Shown: positions 1-10,346 of the stretch, piece after piece
Numbering within the stretch: the first letter of the stretch is position 1
Layout: every line of letters begins with the position of its first letter
Assembly (NCBI GenBank): GCA_903935205.1
Contig: CAIZQU010000109.1
Location: forward strand, 40,210-104,209
DNA length: 64,000 bases
Direction of reading: 5' to 3'
DNA from: an uncultured cyanobacterium
Lineage (GTDB): Bacteria; Cyanobacteriota; Cyanobacteriia; PCC-6307; Cyanobiaceae
The notes under the pieces: model-generated
Told to the model about the DNA's origin: nothing
Database searches by the model: none
Seen by the model: the letters and a program-made list of their open reading frames with translations, nothing else
Position numbers and translations under genes: made by a program

Positions 1-87
1 CGGCAGCTGCTCCAGGTGATCGAGGGCCAGACGCCCGAATCAAGCGGTGCCTTCCTGGCCTGGGATGGTCAGCCGATCCCCTGGTGA
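1..87 (+). CDS. Short-chain dehydrogenase, C-terminal fragment
   Basis: The window opens inside an ORF that reads 28 codons to a TGA at 85-87. The tail ESSGAFLAWDGQPIPW resembles the C-terminus of cyanobacterial short-chain dehydrogenases of the C-factor (CsgA-like) type, where a glycine-rich segment and a final PW close the protein. The Rossmann motif and the YxxxK active site lie outside the window, so the family assignment rests on this tail alone. The gene converges on the DUF2237 gene, whose stop is 17 nt away. Confidence 0.55.
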   Translation, partial: RQLLQVIEGQTPESSGAFLAWDGQPIPW

Positions 88-104
88 GGACGGTGCCGCC
101 GGGC

Positions 105-512
105 CTAGGGAGCGGCATGGCGCTGCAGGATTTCCAGGGGGATCACCTCCAGCGTTCCCTGTTCACAGGCCTCGAGCCGGACCGGCGGCGCCATGCCGTC
201 CTCATAGGCCTCCAGCCAGCGGCTGGCGCAGACGCACCAGGCATCGCCCGGGCGGAGGCCTGGAAAGCCCCAGGCTGGCGCGGGAGAGCTGAGGTCGTTG
301 CCCTGGGCGCGGGTGTAGCTCAGGAAGGCCTCGTTGACCACACAGCAGACCGTGTGCCGCCCCAGATCGGCGGGATCGGTCTGGCAATAGCCGTCGCGGA
401 ACCAGCCGGTGAGGGGTGCGCAGCTGCAGAGCTTCAGGCTGCCCCCCAGGACATTGCGGGCTGTGACGGCCGTGGCCTGCTCGGAGGCGGGTTCATCCGG
501 GGCAGAGGTCAT
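105..512 (-). CDS. DUF2237 family protein
   Basis: A 135-residue protein that matches the DUF2237 pattern throughout: NVLGG near the start, then LTGWFRDGYC, HTVCCVV, FLSYTRAQGNDLS, GFPGLRPGDAWCVCASRW and a closing APPVRLEA...VIPLE. The conserved cysteines and the GDxWCxCxxRW segment are intact. Family members are small cytoplasmic proteins with no established reaction, so no function is assigned. The ORF extends 16 codons further upstream, but the ATG at 512 is preferred because the extra stretch is not family-like. It is divergent from the 75-aa gene at 648. Confidence 0.85.
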   Translation of the reverse strand: MTSAPDEPASEQATAVTARNVLGGSLKLCSCAPLTGWFRDGYCQTDPADLGRHTVCCVVNEAFLSYTRAQGNDLSSPAPAWGFPGLRPGDAWCVCASRWLEAYEDGMAPPVRLEACEQGTLEVIPLEILQRHAAP

Positions 513-647
513 GGTGAGAAAGGAGAGACGGGCGGGTGAGTCTGAAAGAGACGGGCACAAAAAGCTGACGGGGAGTTGACGGATTCCGGGGGGTAGGCGT
601 TAAAGGTCTTTCATCCAACCCGACCCCCGTCCAAGCGCGCGCCCTTC

Positions 648-875
648 ATGATCTGGGATTTCACCGAGGATGCGGCCTTTCTGGCCCTCTGCGACGCCTA
701 CAAGGAAAGTGGTGAACCCTCCGCCATGGAGTTCCTCGCCCATGGCGAAGGTGCGTTCCACTTTCAGGAGCTCTGCCAGAACGCCGCCGGCGAGGGCATG
801 GACCTCAGCGACTCCGACGACCTGGAAGACTTCCAGCAGGAGGTGATCGATTCCCTCGAACAGCTCTGCTCCTGA
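648..875 (+). CDS. Small acidic conserved hypothetical protein
   Basis: A 75-residue, strongly acidic protein (MIWDFTEDAAFLALCDAYKE...) that appears fully helical, with many Asp and Glu and an acidic stretch DLSDSDDLEDFQQE near the C-terminus. I recognise no domain. Its compactness, good codon use and a clean 3' hairpin argue that it is a real gene. It is flanked by a divergent DUF2237 gene and a convergent small gene, so it is probably transcribed alone. Confidence 0.75.
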   Translation: MIWDFTEDAAFLALCDAYKESGEPSAMEFLAHGEGAFHFQELCQNAAGEGMDLSDSDDLEDFQQEVIDSLEQLCS

Positions 876-881
876 TCCGCT

Positions 882-905
882 GCGGTTCCCCGCCGGGGGA
901 ACCGC
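882..905. terminator. Perfect hairpin between convergent genes
   Basis: GCGGTTCCCC, a 4-nt loop, then GGGGAACCGC form a perfect 10-bp stem. It lies 7 nt after the stop of the 75-aa gene and 12 nt from the stop of the convergent 90-aa gene. There is no T-tract on either side. It may still work as a bidirectional terminator or an RNA-protecting hairpin. Confidence 0.6.
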
Positions 906-917
906 CCGGGTGCGGGC

Positions 918-1190
918 TCAGCCGTAGAAGAAGGCCACCTCTTTCTCCTTCAGCCCCTCCCAGCCTGCCTGCTGCAGCCGGGCATCGAGGGTGGCCTGGT
1001 CGAAATGCTTGGCGCCGGTGCGCACGATGCGGTTGCGCATCGATTTCTTCACGCCGCTGCGGGCGCGGGCATTCTCCAGGGCCATCACCTCGTTGTAGAG
1101 GGCGAGCATCGGCTCGGGAAGCGGCGTGCCGTCGAGATCGAGGCCTGCGGCGATGGCGTCATCGACGCCAGAGGGTCCGGCAATCGCCAT
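918..1190 (-). CDS. Small conserved hypothetical protein (basic/helical)
   Basis: A 90-residue protein starting MAIAGPSGVDD, with a central segment NARARSGVKKSMRNR and an ending LKEKEVAFFYG. It looks conserved among picocyanobacteria from general familiarity, but I cannot name a domain. The ORF runs 11 codons further upstream (1223). The ATG at 1190 is chosen because the family-like sequence begins there. It has no predicted signal or membrane segment. It follows metH on the same strand after a ~300-nt gap, so it is probably not co-transcribed with it. Confidence 0.72.
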   Translation of the reverse strand: MAIAGPSGVDDAIAAGLDLDGTPLPEPMLALYNEVMALENARARSGVKKSMRNRIVRTGAKHFDQATLDARLQQAGWEGLKEKEVAFFYG

Positions 1191-1498
1191 GGGGAGCTGG
1201 GTGGAAAGGCAAGAGCCTGCCACGGCCGGTGGGGCCTGCGCTTGGTGCTGGCTGCTGTGGCAGGCCAGGGACGCAGGGAATGGACCCCCGGGGCGGGGGG
1301 ATCGCTTGCGGCAGGCCCCGGCTCGATGACCCCTCAGGCTCCGTGCGGCCTGTCAAGCGGATCGATGGCCGCCTCTCCGCGGATCCCCTGAGGCCGCCGC
1401 TGTTGAGCAGGGCGCGGGCTCAGGGGCTGGTCCGGGGCTTGGTGGTTCGGGTGATCGTGGTTCGGGTGATGGCGATCCCTGGCCCCGGGCCACCTCCC
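1191..1498. other. Non-coding gap with a 15-bp duplication
   Basis: This 308-nt G-rich stretch separates the 90-aa gene from the end of metH. The only structure I see is a direct duplication at 1442-1471 (GTGGTTCGGGTGATC followed by the same 15-mer with one change). There is no convincing ORF, no RNA gene and no T-tract terminator. Confidence 0.5.
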
Positions 1499-4400
1499 TC
1501 AGGCGCTGAAGTAACGGGCCCGGCTGTGCAGGGCCACCAGGGCCGTGGTGCTCTGTTCCGGCTCGAGCTGGTCGCTTTCATCCATGCGCAGTCCGATCCG
1601 TTGGGCGCCGAGCCAGGCCAGTTGCTGGCGTGAGTCGCCCACATTCGGGCAGGCCGGATAGCCGAAGGAATAGCGGCTGCCGCGGTAGCGCTGGGCCAGC
1701 ACGTCCCGGAGCGCCATGTCGCGGGGATCGGGCCAGCCCAGCTCGCGGCGGATGCGGGCATGGACCCATTCGGCGAGGGCTTCGGCCATCTGCACCGCCA
1801 GGCCATGGAAGTAGAGATAGTCGCTGTAGCGGTCGGCGCTGAACAGCTCGCGGGCGTACTGGGTGGCCTTCTCACCCATGGTCACCGCCTGCATCGGCAG
1901 CACATCGCTGGGGCGGCCAGGACCCGGACCGACGGGTTCGAGGTCGTTGTAGAAGTCAGCGATGCAATAGCGATTGCCGGCCCGTTGGCGCGGCAGCTCG
2001 AAGCGTCCGAGCAGGCCCTGGGCCATCGACGGCGCCGCCAGGGGCTCCATCCCGGCCGGATCGAACACCAGCACCGCGTTGCCCTGGCGTCCGCAGGGGA
2101 AGTAGCCGTAGGCCACCCTCGGCGTCAGCAGCCCCTCGCTGAGGCAGCGCTCCATCCACTCCGCCAGCACGGGTTCGGCCTTGGCGGCGAGCATCGCTTC
2201 GTAGTCGTCGCGACTCTGCTGTTGCGCCTTGCGCAGCTGCCACTGGCCGGCGAAGAGGGCCTGGCGGTCGAGATAGGCGAACACCTCCTCCAGGTTGATC
2301 TCCGTCTCATCCAGCACCCGCGAACCCCAGAACGGGGGCACGGGGGAGGGTTCGGCAGCGACCGCTTCGGAGCGGTGGTCGTTGGTCGCTGCGGCGCTGC
2401 CGTTCGCCGCCGCCAGGGTCTCGGCCGGTTCCGCCGTCGCAGTGGCTGGGGCCGCGGCGGACTGGCCGTCATCAGGCTCGCCCGCTTCGCTGCTGGCCAG
2501 GCCCAGGCCTTCGGGAGCGCCATCGAGGAAGCCGAGGCGATCGTCCCAGCGGCCAGCGGCCTTGGCCTCCATCAACCCATCCATGAAGCGCAGATCGGCG
2601 AAGGCATCGCGGCCGTAGATCACCTGACCCTCGTAGGCCTGCCGGCAATCCCCATGCACGAAACGGGGGGTGAGAGCAGCACCGCCGAGGATCACCGGAA
2701 CGTGGATGCCGGCCTGGTTGAAGCTGATCAGATTCTCCTTCATAAACGCGGTGGATTTGACCAACAACCCACTCATCGCGATGCAATCAGCCTGATGGAG
2801 TTGCTGGGCTTCGATGATCGCCTCCACGCTCTGCTTGATGCCGAGGTTGATGACTTGATAGCCATTATTGGTGAGGATGATGTCGACAAGGTTCTTGCCG
2901 ATATCGTGCACATCGCCCTTGACGGTGGCGATCAGAAACTTGCCTTTACCCGCGCTGGTCTCTCCATTCTCCTGCTTCTCCATGTGGGGTTCAAGGAAGG
3001 CGACGGCGGCCTTCATCGTTTCGGCGCTTTGCAGCACGAACGGCAACTGCATCTGTCCGGAACCGAACAGATCGCCTACCACCTTCATGCCGTCGAGCAG
3101 GAAGGTGTTGATGATCTGCAGGGGTGGGTAGCTGGTCAACGCCTCATTCAGGGCTGATTCCAGGCCGATCCGCTCGCCATCGATGATGTGCTGCTTGAGG
3201 CGCTCCTCGACCGGTAGATCGGCCAGGGATGGTCCCGACGCCCTGGCCTCCTTGGCCGACACCCCTTCGAACAGGGTGGTCAGGGAGGTGAGGGGGTCGT
3301 AGCTGCAGATGCCGTTCTCGAAGCGGCGACGGTCGTAGATCAGATCGCGGCAGACCTGCTGGTGCTCCTCGCTGATCTTGACCAGCGGCAGGATCTTGGC
3401 CGGGCTGACGATCGCCGCATCCATGCCGGCCTGGCAGCAATCGTGCAGGAAGACGGAATTGAGCACGATCCGCGCCGCCGGCGAGAGGCCGAAGCTGACG
3501 TTGCTGACCCCCAGCACCACATGCACACCCGGCAGCTCATTGCGAATCCGGCGAATCGCTTCGACCGTGGCAGCCCCGTTGAGGCGATCCTCCTCAATAC
3601 CGGTCGAAATCGGCAGGGCGAGGGGGTCGTAGAAGATTTCGTGGGCCGGGATGCCGAATTCCAGAGCGTCGCGATAGGCGCGCTGGGCGATGGCAAATTT
3701 GCGCTCGGCGCTGCGCGCCATCCCCTCCTCATCGATGGTGCCGATCACCACACCGGCGCCGTAGGAACGGGCCAGTTCAAGAACGCGGAAGAAACGTTCA
3801 TCGCCATCCTCATAGTTGGTGGAGTTGAGGATGCACTTGCCGCCAGCCACCTTGAGGCCGGCCTCCATCTTCTGCCATTCGGTGGAATCAAGCATCAGCG
3901 GCAGGTTGACATTCGTCACCAGCCGACTGACCAGTTCCTTCATGTCGCGCTCGCCATCGCGGCCGACATAATCGACATTCACATCGAGAACATGGGCATT
4001 CTCCTTGACCTGGTTGCGACCCACGGCCACCAGACCATCCCAGTCCTCGTCGGCCAGAAGTTCACGCACCTTCTTCGAGCCGCTGGCATTGAGGCGCTCG
4101 CCGATGATCAGGAATGAATTGTCCTGGTGATAGGGGGTGATGCCGTAGATCGAGGCGGCCGCTGGCTCATAGCGCAGCGATGGCCGCGGTCCATCGGTCT
4201 CTGTTCGATGGGCAGCGTCAGCACCGCGCACCGGACGCTCGGCGGGGTGGAGTTCGGCAGCCAGTTCAGCCAGGGCGCCGATGTGGGCCGGGGTGGTGCC
4301 GCAACAGCCGCCGATCACCTGCACGCCGAGGTCTTCAACGAAGTGCAGCAGTTGCATCTTCATTTCCACCGGTGTCAGCCGGTAGTGGGCCACACCACCG

Positions 4401-5203
4401 ATGTTCTCGGGCAGGCCGGCGTTAGGGATGCAGCTCACCACGAAGGGGCTATGGGCACTGAGGTAGCGCATGTGCTCCTTCATCTGCTCCGGTCCGGTGG
4501 CGCAGTTGAGGCCGAGCACATCGATTCGGAAGGGCTCAAGAATCGCTACGACCGCGGCGATATCCGACCCCACCAGCATCGTGCCGGTGGTTTCCATCGT
4601 CACGCTGACCATCAACGGCCGGCGCTGGCCGGCCTCGCTGAAGGCCTCCTCAATGCCCTGGAGTGCGGCCTTGATCTGCAGTACATCCTGGCAGGTCTCG
4701 ACGATGAAGAGATCGACATCGCCGGCGAGCAGGCCGGCAGCCTGCTCGCGGAACGAAGCCTTCATCGTGTCGAAATCGATGTGACCGAGCGTAGGAAGTT
4801 TGGTGGTGGGCCCGATCGACCCCGCCACAAACCTTGGCTTCTCGGGGGTGGAGAACGCATCGGCCATCTCGCGGGCCAGTTCGGCGGCGCGTTTGTTGAT
4901 GGCGTAGGCCTGATCCTGCAGGTCGTATTCCGCCAGCACGATCGAGGCGGCACCGAAGGTGTCGGTCTCGATCACATCAGCCCCCACCTCCAGAAACTGG
5001 CGATGGACCGCCTGCACGGCGTCCGGCCTGGTGAAGACGAGATTTTCGTTGCAGCCCTCCAGGGCCGGACCGCCGAAGTCGTCGGCGGTGAGGTTCATCT
5101 GCTGCAGCGAGGTGCCGGTGGCTCCGTCGAAGACCAGCACCGGCCTGGAGGGGGCGTGGAGCCGCTCAAGGAAACCGACCCGGCCGGTGATGGTGGCGGT
5201 CAT
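1499..5203 (-). CDS. metH: Cobalamin-dependent methionine synthase
   Basis: A 1234-residue full-length MetH, which transfers the methyl group of 5-methyltetrahydrofolate to homocysteine through cobalamin. The homocysteine domain (about 1-320) has the zinc cysteines in GLNCATGP (C234) and GGCCGTTP (C300, C301). A pterin-binding barrel follows (about 360-640). The B12 domain has the ligand motif DVHDIG (His766). The C-terminal reactivation domain has [10 protein letters not shown] and [11 protein letters not shown]. An Ala/Pro/Glu-rich linker of roughly 65 residues separates the B12 and reactivation domains. The ATG at 5203 overlaps the ilvE stop as TGATG, so the ORF's earlier start at 5233 is rejected. 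The gene is co-transcribed with ilvE. Confidence 0.97.
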   Translation of the reverse strand: MTATITGRVGFLERLHAPSRPVLVFDGATGTSLQQMNLTADDFGGPALEGCNENLVFTRPDAVQAVHRQFLEVGADVIETDTFGAASIVLAEYDLQDQAYAINKRAAELAREMADAFSTPEKPRFVAGSIGPTTKLPTLGHIDFDTMKASFREQAAGLLAGDVDLFIVETCQDVLQIKAALQGIEEAFSEAGQRRPLMVSVTMETTGTMLVGSDIAAVVAILEPFRIDVLGLNCATGPEQMKEHMRYLSAHSPFVVSCIPNAGLPENIGGVAHYRLTPVEMKMQLLHFVEDLGVQVIGGCCGTTPAHIGALAELAAELHPAERPVRGADAAHRTETDGPRPSLRYEPAAASIYGITPYHQDNSFLIIGERLNASGSKKVRELLADEDWDGLVAVGRNQVKENAHVLDVNVDYVGRDGERDMKELVSRLVTNVNLPLMLDSTEWQKMEAGLKVAGGKCILNSTNYEDGDERFFRVLELARSYGAGVVIGTIDEEGMARSAERKFAIAQRAYRDALEFGIPAHEIFYDPLALPISTGIEEDRLNGAATVEAIRRIRNELPGVHVVLGVSNVSFGLSPAARIVLNSVFLHDCCQAGMDAAIVSPAKILPLVKISEEHQQVCRDLIYDRRRFENGICSYDPLTSLTTLFEGVSAKEARASGPSLADLPVEERLKQHIIDGERIGLESALNEALTSYPPLQIINTFLLDGMKVVGDLFGSGQMQLPFVLQSAETMKAAVAFLEPHMEKQENGETSAGKGKFLIATVKGDVHDIGKNLVDIILTNNGYQVINLGIKQSVEAIIEAQQLHQADCIAMSGLLVKSTAFMKENLISFNQAGIHVPVILGGAALTPRFVHGDCRQAYEGQVIYGRDAFADLRFMDGLMEAKAAGRWDDRLGFLDGAPEGLGLASSEAGEPDDGQSAAAPATATAEPAETLAAANGSAAATNDHRSEAVAAEPSPVPPFWGSRVLDETEINLEEVFAYLDRQALFAGQWQLRKAQQQSRDDYEAMLAAKAEPVLAEWMERCLSEGLLTPRVAYGYFPCGRQGNAVLVFDPAGMEPLAAPSMAQGLLGRFELPRQRAGNRYCIADFYNDLEPVGPGPGRPSDVLPMQAVTMGEKATQYARELFSADRYSDYLYFHGLAVQMAEALAEWVHARIRRELGWPDPRDMALRDVLAQRYRGSRYSFGYPACPNVGDSRQQLAWLGAQRIGLRMDESDQLEPEQSTTALVALHSRARYFSA

Positions 5204-6120
5204 CAGGATGCGAGGCGAATTCGGGTCACCCAATGCTCATAGTCGGGATCGCGGCCGAGCGTGATCGTGGTCAGACGGTCCCTCAGCCTCTCCATCACCG
5301 GCCGGTGGGTGGGCAGATCGGTCGTCTCCAGCCGCCGGACCGGTGTCACCCTGGCGGCGGTGCCGCTGAGGAAGACCTCATCGGCGACGAACAGCTCGGT
5401 CTTGTCGACCGGTCGCTCCAGCACCGGGATGTCCATGGCTCTGGCCAGGTCGAGGATGCTGGCGCGGGTGATGCCCTCGAGAATGTCCTGGTCCACCGAG
5501 GGCGTGATCAGCACCCCATCGCGGACGATGAACAGGTTCATGCCGCTCGCCTCGCTCACCTTGCCGCGGCTGTTGAGCAGCAGGGCTTCGTCGAACCCGC
5601 TCTTCACCGCTTCCGTCTTGGCCAGGGAGCTGGTGATGTACGCACCGCTGATCTTGCCCCGCAGCGGCAGGGAGCGGTCCTCCTGGCGGGTCCAGCTGCT
5701 GAAGCGACAGCTGACGCCTTCGGGCGAGAGGTAATCGCCCATTTCGATGCCGTAGATCAGAAAATCGGTCTCCACATCGTGCAGCCGTGGCGAGATGCCC
5801 AGGCCGCAGGTGTAGACGAATGGTCGTAGGTAGAAGGGCTTGCGCGGCCGGTTGGCCTGCAGGAAGGCCTGGATGGCGCCGTGCACCGTCTCCTCGCTCA
5901 GCTCCGTCAGCAGCAGCCTGGCGCTCTGGGTGAGCCGACGGGCGTGGCGGTCCGCCCGGAACAGCAGCACCTCGTCCGGGTCGTCCGGATTGGGCAGGCC
6001 GCGCATGCCGCCGAAGGCGCCGGTGCCGTAGTGGAGCGCATGGGTGGCCACCGAAAGGGTGGCCTCGGCAAAGGGGACACAGGCTCCGCCGAACCAGGCA
6101 TAGGGGAGGAATTGATGCAT
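5203..6120 (-). CDS. ilvE: Branched-chain amino acid aminotransferase
   Basis: A 305-residue class-IV PLP aminotransferase for the last step of Leu, Ile and Val synthesis. It begins with [15 protein letters not shown] and [15 protein letters not shown], typical of IlvE. The presumed PLP lysine lies in RGKISGAYI, and the cofactor-binding SEASGMNLF is present. Its stop overlaps the metH start by one base (TGATG), so translation is probably coupled and the two amino acid genes form an operon. It is divergent from cobN with about 50 nt between starts, so both promoters must be packed into that gap. Confidence 0.95.
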   Translation of the reverse strand: MHQFLPYAWFGGACVPFAEATLSVATHALHYGTGAFGGMRGLPNPDDPDEVLLFRADRHARRLTQSARLLLTELSEETVHGAIQAFLQANRPRKPFYLRPFVYTCGLGISPRLHDVETDFLIYGIEMGDYLSPEGVSCRFSSWTRQEDRSLPLRGKISGAYITSSLAKTEAVKSGFDEALLLNSRGKVSEASGMNLFIVRDGVLITPSVDQDILEGITRASILDLARAMDIPVLERPVDKTELFVADEVFLSGTAARVTPVRRLETTDLPTHRPVMERLRDRLTTITLGRDPDYEHWVTRIRLAS

Positions 6121-6173
6121 GGCGGCGGGTGCGGGCGCTGCGATCTTCTCACCGCACCCAGCAGGATGGGGCG

Positions 6174-9100
6174 ATGCACAGACTGGCGGCGATACCGGGC
6201 CTGGATGATGGCTCCGGCGGCGATGGCCGGAGCGCGGCCTACGTGGAGCAGCCGCCGGCGCCGGTGCTGCTGCTCAGCAGCGCCGACACCGACCTGGTGG
6301 CCGTGGCGGCCCTGTTGCGGCAGCGGCCCGGCCTGCTGCCGGAAGAGCTGCGGGCCCTGAACCTGGCGGCCCTCGCCCACCCCGCGGTGATCGACCACTA
6401 CCGCGCCACCACCCTGCCCGCGGCCCGGGTCGTGCTGGTGCGGCTGCTGGGGGGCCGGGGCCATTGGTCCTATGGGATCGAGCAGCTGCGGGCCTGGGCC
6501 GCGGAGCCGGATCCCCAGGGCCGCCGCCGGCAGCTGCTGCTCGTGGCCGGCACCGCCGAGCACGACGGGGAGCTGGCCGGGCTGGGCACCGTGCCGCCGG
6601 AGCTGGCGATGGCCCTGGGGAGCTGCCTGCGCCAGGGCGGCACCGACAACCTGCTGGCGGTACTGGCGGTGCTGGCCTCCCTGTTGCGGGGGGAGATGCC
6701 CGCTCCCCCCAGGGCCGTGGCGGCCCCCGATCCCCTGCCCCACGATTGGCGTCAGGAAGCGGGTCCCAGGGTGGGGGTGATCCTCTACCGCGCCCTGCTC
6801 CAGGCCGGCGACACGGCCCTGATGGAAGCCTGCCTGGAGGAGCTGCGCCGCCAGGGGCTCTGTCCCCGGGGGCTGTGGGTGAGCAGCCTGCGGGACCCGG
6901 CGGTGCAGCAGGGGGTGGGCGACCTGCTGGGGCGGGAGCAGGTCGATGCGGTGCTCTGCGGCACCGGCTTTGCCTCGGTGCAATTCGAGGAGGCCGGCCT
7001 TGGGGCACCCCTGTGGGATCAGCTCGGTGTGCCGGTGCTGCAGATGCTCTGCAGCGGTCGCTGCCGCAACGACTGGCAGGGCAGCGCGATCGGCCTGGGG
7101 CCCCTCGATCTCAGCCTGCAGGTGGCCCTGCCGGAGCTCGATGGGCGGATCGGCACCCGGGTGGGTGCCTTCAAGGAGCTGGCTGAGGCCAGCACCAGCC
7201 TGGCCACGGCCCTGCAGGAGCTGCGGCCGGAGCCGGAGCGGCTGGCCTGGATCGTGGCCCTGACCCACGGCTGGATCCGCCTGCGCCGCACCCCGGCCCG
7301 GGAGCGGCGGCTGGCCCTGGTGCTCGCCAACTACCCCACCCGTGACAGCCGGCTGGCCAATGGCGTCGGTCTCGACACCCCAGCCAGCACGGTGGCGATG
7401 CTGCACTGGCTGGCGGAGGCCGGCTACGACCTTGGCAGCGAGCCGCTGCCGCAGGATGGCGACGCCCTGATCCACCGGATGCTGGAGGGGCGCAGCAACG
7501 ATCCCGGCAGCGGCCATCGCCGGCCCCTCTGCCATCTCAACCTGGCCACCTACCACGACTGGTATGGGGGCCTTCCCGGGGAGGGTCGGCAACGGCTGGA
7601 GCGGGTCTGGAGCGCCCCGGAGGCCGATGCGGGATTGGAGGCGGGCCCCGATGGTCCGGCCTTTGCGGTGCGGGGGCTGCGCTTCGGCAACGTGGTGGTC
7701 CTGATCCAGCCGGAGCGGGGCTACGACCGGGACCCCTCGCTCAACTACCACAGCCCCGATCTGCCCCCCACCCACGCCTATCTGGCCCAATACCTGTGGT
7801 TGCGCCAGTGTTTCGCCGCCCATGCCGTGGTGCATGTGGGCAAGCACGGCAATCTCGAATGGCTGCCGGGCAAGGGGGTGGGCCTCTCGGCCGACTGCTT
7901 CCCCGAGTGGGCCCTGGGACCCCTGCCGCATCTCTATCCCTTCATCGTCAACGACCCCGGTGAGGGCAGCCAGGCCAAGCGCCGCGCCCAGGCGGTGATC
8001 GTCGACCACCTCACCCCGCCGCTGGGCCGTGCTGGTCTCCACGGGCCGCTGCGCTCCCTGGAGGCGCTGCTGGATGAGTACTGGGAAGCGGTGCAGCTCG
8101 GCGGCGCAAGGGCCGGGGCATTGCGTCAGCAGCTGGCGGAGCAGCTGGCGGATCTGGATCTGCCGATGGCGAGCGGCCTCGCCGATCTGGAGGCGCGGCT
8201 GGATGCGGCCGATGGCTATCTCTGCGAGCTGAAGGAGGCCCAGATCCGCCTGGGGCTCCACCGCTTCGGCCAGCTGCCGGAAGCGGAGCTGCTCACCGAA
8301 CTGCTTCTCTGTCTGGCTCGGGCGCCCCAGGCTGGTCGGCCGGGGCTGACCCAGGCGATCGCCCGCGACCTGGGTCTCGACTGCGATCCCTGGGCCGATC
8401 CGGAGGAGGAACCGCTGACGGAGGCGGATCGGCTGCGGCTCGGCGGCCCCGGGGCCGGGGCGGGCCTGAGGCGGGTGGGGGATGGGGTGGCCCTGCTGGA
8501 GGAGCGGGCCCTGGCGCTGTTGCGTCCCCTGGTTCTGGCTGGGGAGGGGGGCACGGATGGCTGGGCTGCTGCTGTGGGTTCCCGCACGGCGGGTTCCCGC
8601 TCGGTGGGTTCGCGGCCAGCGGCTGGCTGCGATGGTCCCGGCCCCGGGGAGGGTGGCGCTGGGGGGAGCGGTTTTGCTGGGCTCAGCGGCGCCGGCGAGC
8701 CTGGCCCCACGGCCATCGGCTCAGCAGCAGCGGCCGCCGCCGGCGGGCCCGGTTCGGGCCGGATCAGCCGGATCAGCGGGAGCGACCCTGGCTCCACGGC
8801 GTCAGGTTGGCCGTCATCGTCGGGATCGGAGGCGCCAGGCCCTTTCCTGCCCGGCCCCGCCAGTGCCGAGGCCCTGGACCATCTGCGCCGCGACCTGTTG
8901 CCCCGTCTGCGGCTCTGCGGCGAGGCGGAACGGCTCGCCTTCCTGAAGGGCCTGGAGGGCGGTCGCATCGCCGCTGGACCCTCCGGAGCCCCCAGCCGCG
9001 GCCGGCCGGATCTGCTCCCCACCGGCCGCAACTTCTACAGCGTCGATCTGCGCGGTCTGCCGACGGAAGCGGCCTGGGATCTGGGCCGGCGCAGCGCCGA

Positions 9101-10211
9101 GCTGCTGCTCGAATTGCATCGGCTCGATCAGGGCGAGGACCTGCGCTGCCTGGCCCTGTCGGTGTGGGGCACGGCGACGATGCGCAACGGCGGCGAGGAC
9201 ATCGCCCAGGCCCTGGCCCTGATGGGGGTGCGGCCGGTGTGGGATGGGCCGACCCGGCGGCTGGTGGACGTGGAGGTGATCCCCCTGGGCGTGCTGGGGC
9301 GGCCGCGGGTGGATGTGACCCTGCGCATCTCCGGCCTGTTCCGCGATGCCTTTCCCCAGCTGGTGGGCTGGTTCAACCGGGCCACGCGGCTGGTGGCCGG
9401 CCTCGGCGAGGAGGGGCCCGCCAATCCCCTGGCTGTTGCCGCCGCCCGGGAGGGGCGTTGGGGGCGGGTGTGGGGATCGGCGCCGGGGGCCTACGGCGCT
9501 GGCCTTCAGGGGTTGATCGACTCCGGCCAGTGGGAGGAGCGGGCCGATCTGGCCGAGGCCTACATGGGCTGGAGCCAGTGGCGCTACGACGGCGAGGCCC
9601 TGGTCGCAGGCGGCGGCGCCGGCGATCTGCAGGGGCACCTGGATCGGGAGGGGCTGGAACGGCGGCTGGCGACGGTGGAGGTGGTCCTCCACAACCAGGA
9701 CAACCGCGAGCACGACCTGCTCGACTCCGACGATTACTACCAGTTCCAGGGCGGGCTCAGCGCTGCGGTCGAACGCCAGCGGGGCCAGGCCCCGGCCCTG
9801 TGGTTCGGCGATCACTCCCGCCAGGCCCGGCCGCGGCTGCACCGGCTGGAACGGGAGTTCGACAAGGTGATCCGCTCGCGCCTGCTCAACCCCCGCTGGA
9901 TCGAAGCCATGGCTGAACATGGCTACAAGGGCGGTTTCGAGATGGCGGCCAGCCTCGACTACCTGTTTGCCTATGACGCCAGCACCGGCCGGGTACCGCC
10001 ATGGAGCTACGGCGCCCTGAGCCTCACCTGGCTGGCCTCGGAGGCGGTGCTGAGCTTTCTGCGCCGCAGCAATCCCTGGGCCCTGCGGGACATGGCCGAA
10101 CGGCTGCTGGAGGCGCACCACCGGGGCCTGTGGCGCGATCCGGACGCTGGCGAGATCGACCGGCTGAAGGCTCTGGTGCTGGAGAGCGAGGGTCTGATCG
10201 AAACCAGTTGA
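6174..10211 (+). CDS. cobN: Cobaltochelatase subunit CobN
   Basis: A 1345-residue large subunit of the ATP-dependent cobalt chelatase that inserts Co2+ into the corrin ring (cobalamin synthesis). Family landmarks include VVLIQPERGYDRDPS, YHSPDLPPTHAYLAQY, VVHVGKHGNLEWLPGK, PFIVNDPGEGSQAKRRAQA and a C-terminal WSYGALSLTW. ChlH/BchH is the main alternative, but these motifs and the size fit CobN better. Residues about 790-897 form a Gly/Ala/Ser-rich low-complexity insert. The ATG at 6174 is preferred over the ORF start at 6129, which would leave almost no spacer to ilvE. B12 production fits with the B12-dependent metH next door. Confidence 0.93.
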   Translation: MHRLAAIPGLDDGSGGDGRSAAYVEQPPAPVLLLSSADTDLVAVAALLRQRPGLLPEELRALNLAALAHPAVIDHYRATTLPAARVVLVRLLGGRGHWSYGIEQLRAWAAEPDPQGRRRQLLLVAGTAEHDGELAGLGTVPPELAMALGSCLRQGGTDNLLAVLAVLASLLRGEMPAPPRAVAAPDPLPHDWRQEAGPRVGVILYRALLQAGDTALMEACLEELRRQGLCPRGLWVSSLRDPAVQQGVGDLLGREQVDAVLCGTGFASVQFEEAGLGAPLWDQLGVPVLQMLCSGRCRNDWQGSAIGLGPLDLSLQVALPELDGRIGTRVGAFKELAEASTSLATALQELRPEPERLAWIVALTHGWIRLRRTPARERRLALVLANYPTRDSRLANGVGLDTPASTVAMLHWLAEAGYDLGSEPLPQDGDALIHRMLEGRSNDPGSGHRRPLCHLNLATYHDWYGGLPGEGRQRLERVWSAPEADAGLEAGPDGPAFAVRGLRFGNVVVLIQPERGYDRDPSLNYHSPDLPPTHAYLAQYLWLRQCFAAHAVVHVGKHGNLEWLPGKGVGLSADCFPEWALGPLPHLYPFIVNDPGEGSQAKRRAQAVIVDHLTPPLGRAGLHGPLRSLEALLDEYWEAVQLGGARAGALRQQLAEQLADLDLPMASGLADLEARLDAADGYLCELKEAQIRLGLHRFGQLPEAELLTELLLCLARAPQAGRPGLTQAIARDLGLDCDPWADPEEEPLTEADRLRLGGPGAGAGLRRVGDGVALLEERALALLRPLVLAGEGGTDGWAAAVGSRTAGSRSVGSRPAAGCDGPGPGEGGAGGSGFAGLSGAGEPGPTAIGSAAAAAAGGPGSGRISRISGSDPGSTASGWPSSSGSEAPGPFLPGPASAEALDHLRRDLLPRLRLCGEAERLAFLKGLEGGRIAAGPSGAPSRGRPDLLPTGRNFYSVDLRGLPTEAAWDLGRRSAELLLELHRLDQGEDLRCLALSVWGTATMRNGGEDIAQALALMGVRPVWDGPTRRLVDVEVIPLGVLGRPRVDVTLRISGLFRDAFPQLVGWFNRATRLVAGLGEEGPANPLAVAAAREGRWGRVWGSAPGAYGAGLQGLIDSGQWEERADLAEAYMGWSQWRYDGEALVAGGGAGDLQGHLDREGLERRLATVEVVLHNQDNREHDLLDSDDYYQFQGGLSAAVERQRGQAPALWFGDHSRQARPRLHRLEREFDKVIRSRLLNPRWIEAMAEHGYKGGFEMAASLDYLFAYDASTGRVPPWSYGALSLTWLASEAVLSFLRRSNPWALRDMAERLLEAHHRGLWRDPDAGEIDRLKALVLESEGLIETS

Positions 10212-10265
10212 CCGGGGGCCCCTGGCCAGTTGAGCGGGACTCTGGTCAGTTGAGCGGGACCCTGG
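10204..10265. repeat. Tandem 20-22 bp repeat over the cobN stop
   Basis: Three units sharing CCAGTTGA(C/G)CGGG...CTGG lie head to tail (10204-10225, 10226-10245, 10246-10265). The first unit holds the last sense codons and stop of cobN, and the next two repeat that stop-codon context in the 3' non-coding sequence. Local slippage duplication is the simplest origin. Confidence 0.75.
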
Positions 10266-10271
10266 CCAGGC

Positions 10272-10307
10272 CCGCAGCCTCCGCTCCGGGACAACGGAGG
10301 GCTGCGG
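10272..10307. terminator. Hairpin downstream of cobN
   Basis: CCGCAGCCTCCG pairs with CGGAGGGCTGCGG (one bulged G) around an 11-nt loop. It lies between the convergent cobN and 179-aa genes, 60 nt past the cobN stop. It lacks a T-tract. It could end transcription from either side or stabilise the mRNA ends. Confidence 0.55.
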
Positions 10308-10346
10308 GGTGCTCGGGGGTCGGCCGTGGGCTTCCGCTGGGTGGGT

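Noticed and set aside
1760-3157. 465-aa plus-strand ORF opposite metH
   Set aside because: Antisense shadow; composition rich in His/Gly/Arg with no recognisable motif.
5907-8261. 784-aa minus-strand ORF opposite cobN
   Set aside because: Shadow of cobN caused by high GC third positions; Gln/His/Pro-rich with no domain, and it runs across the ilvE start.
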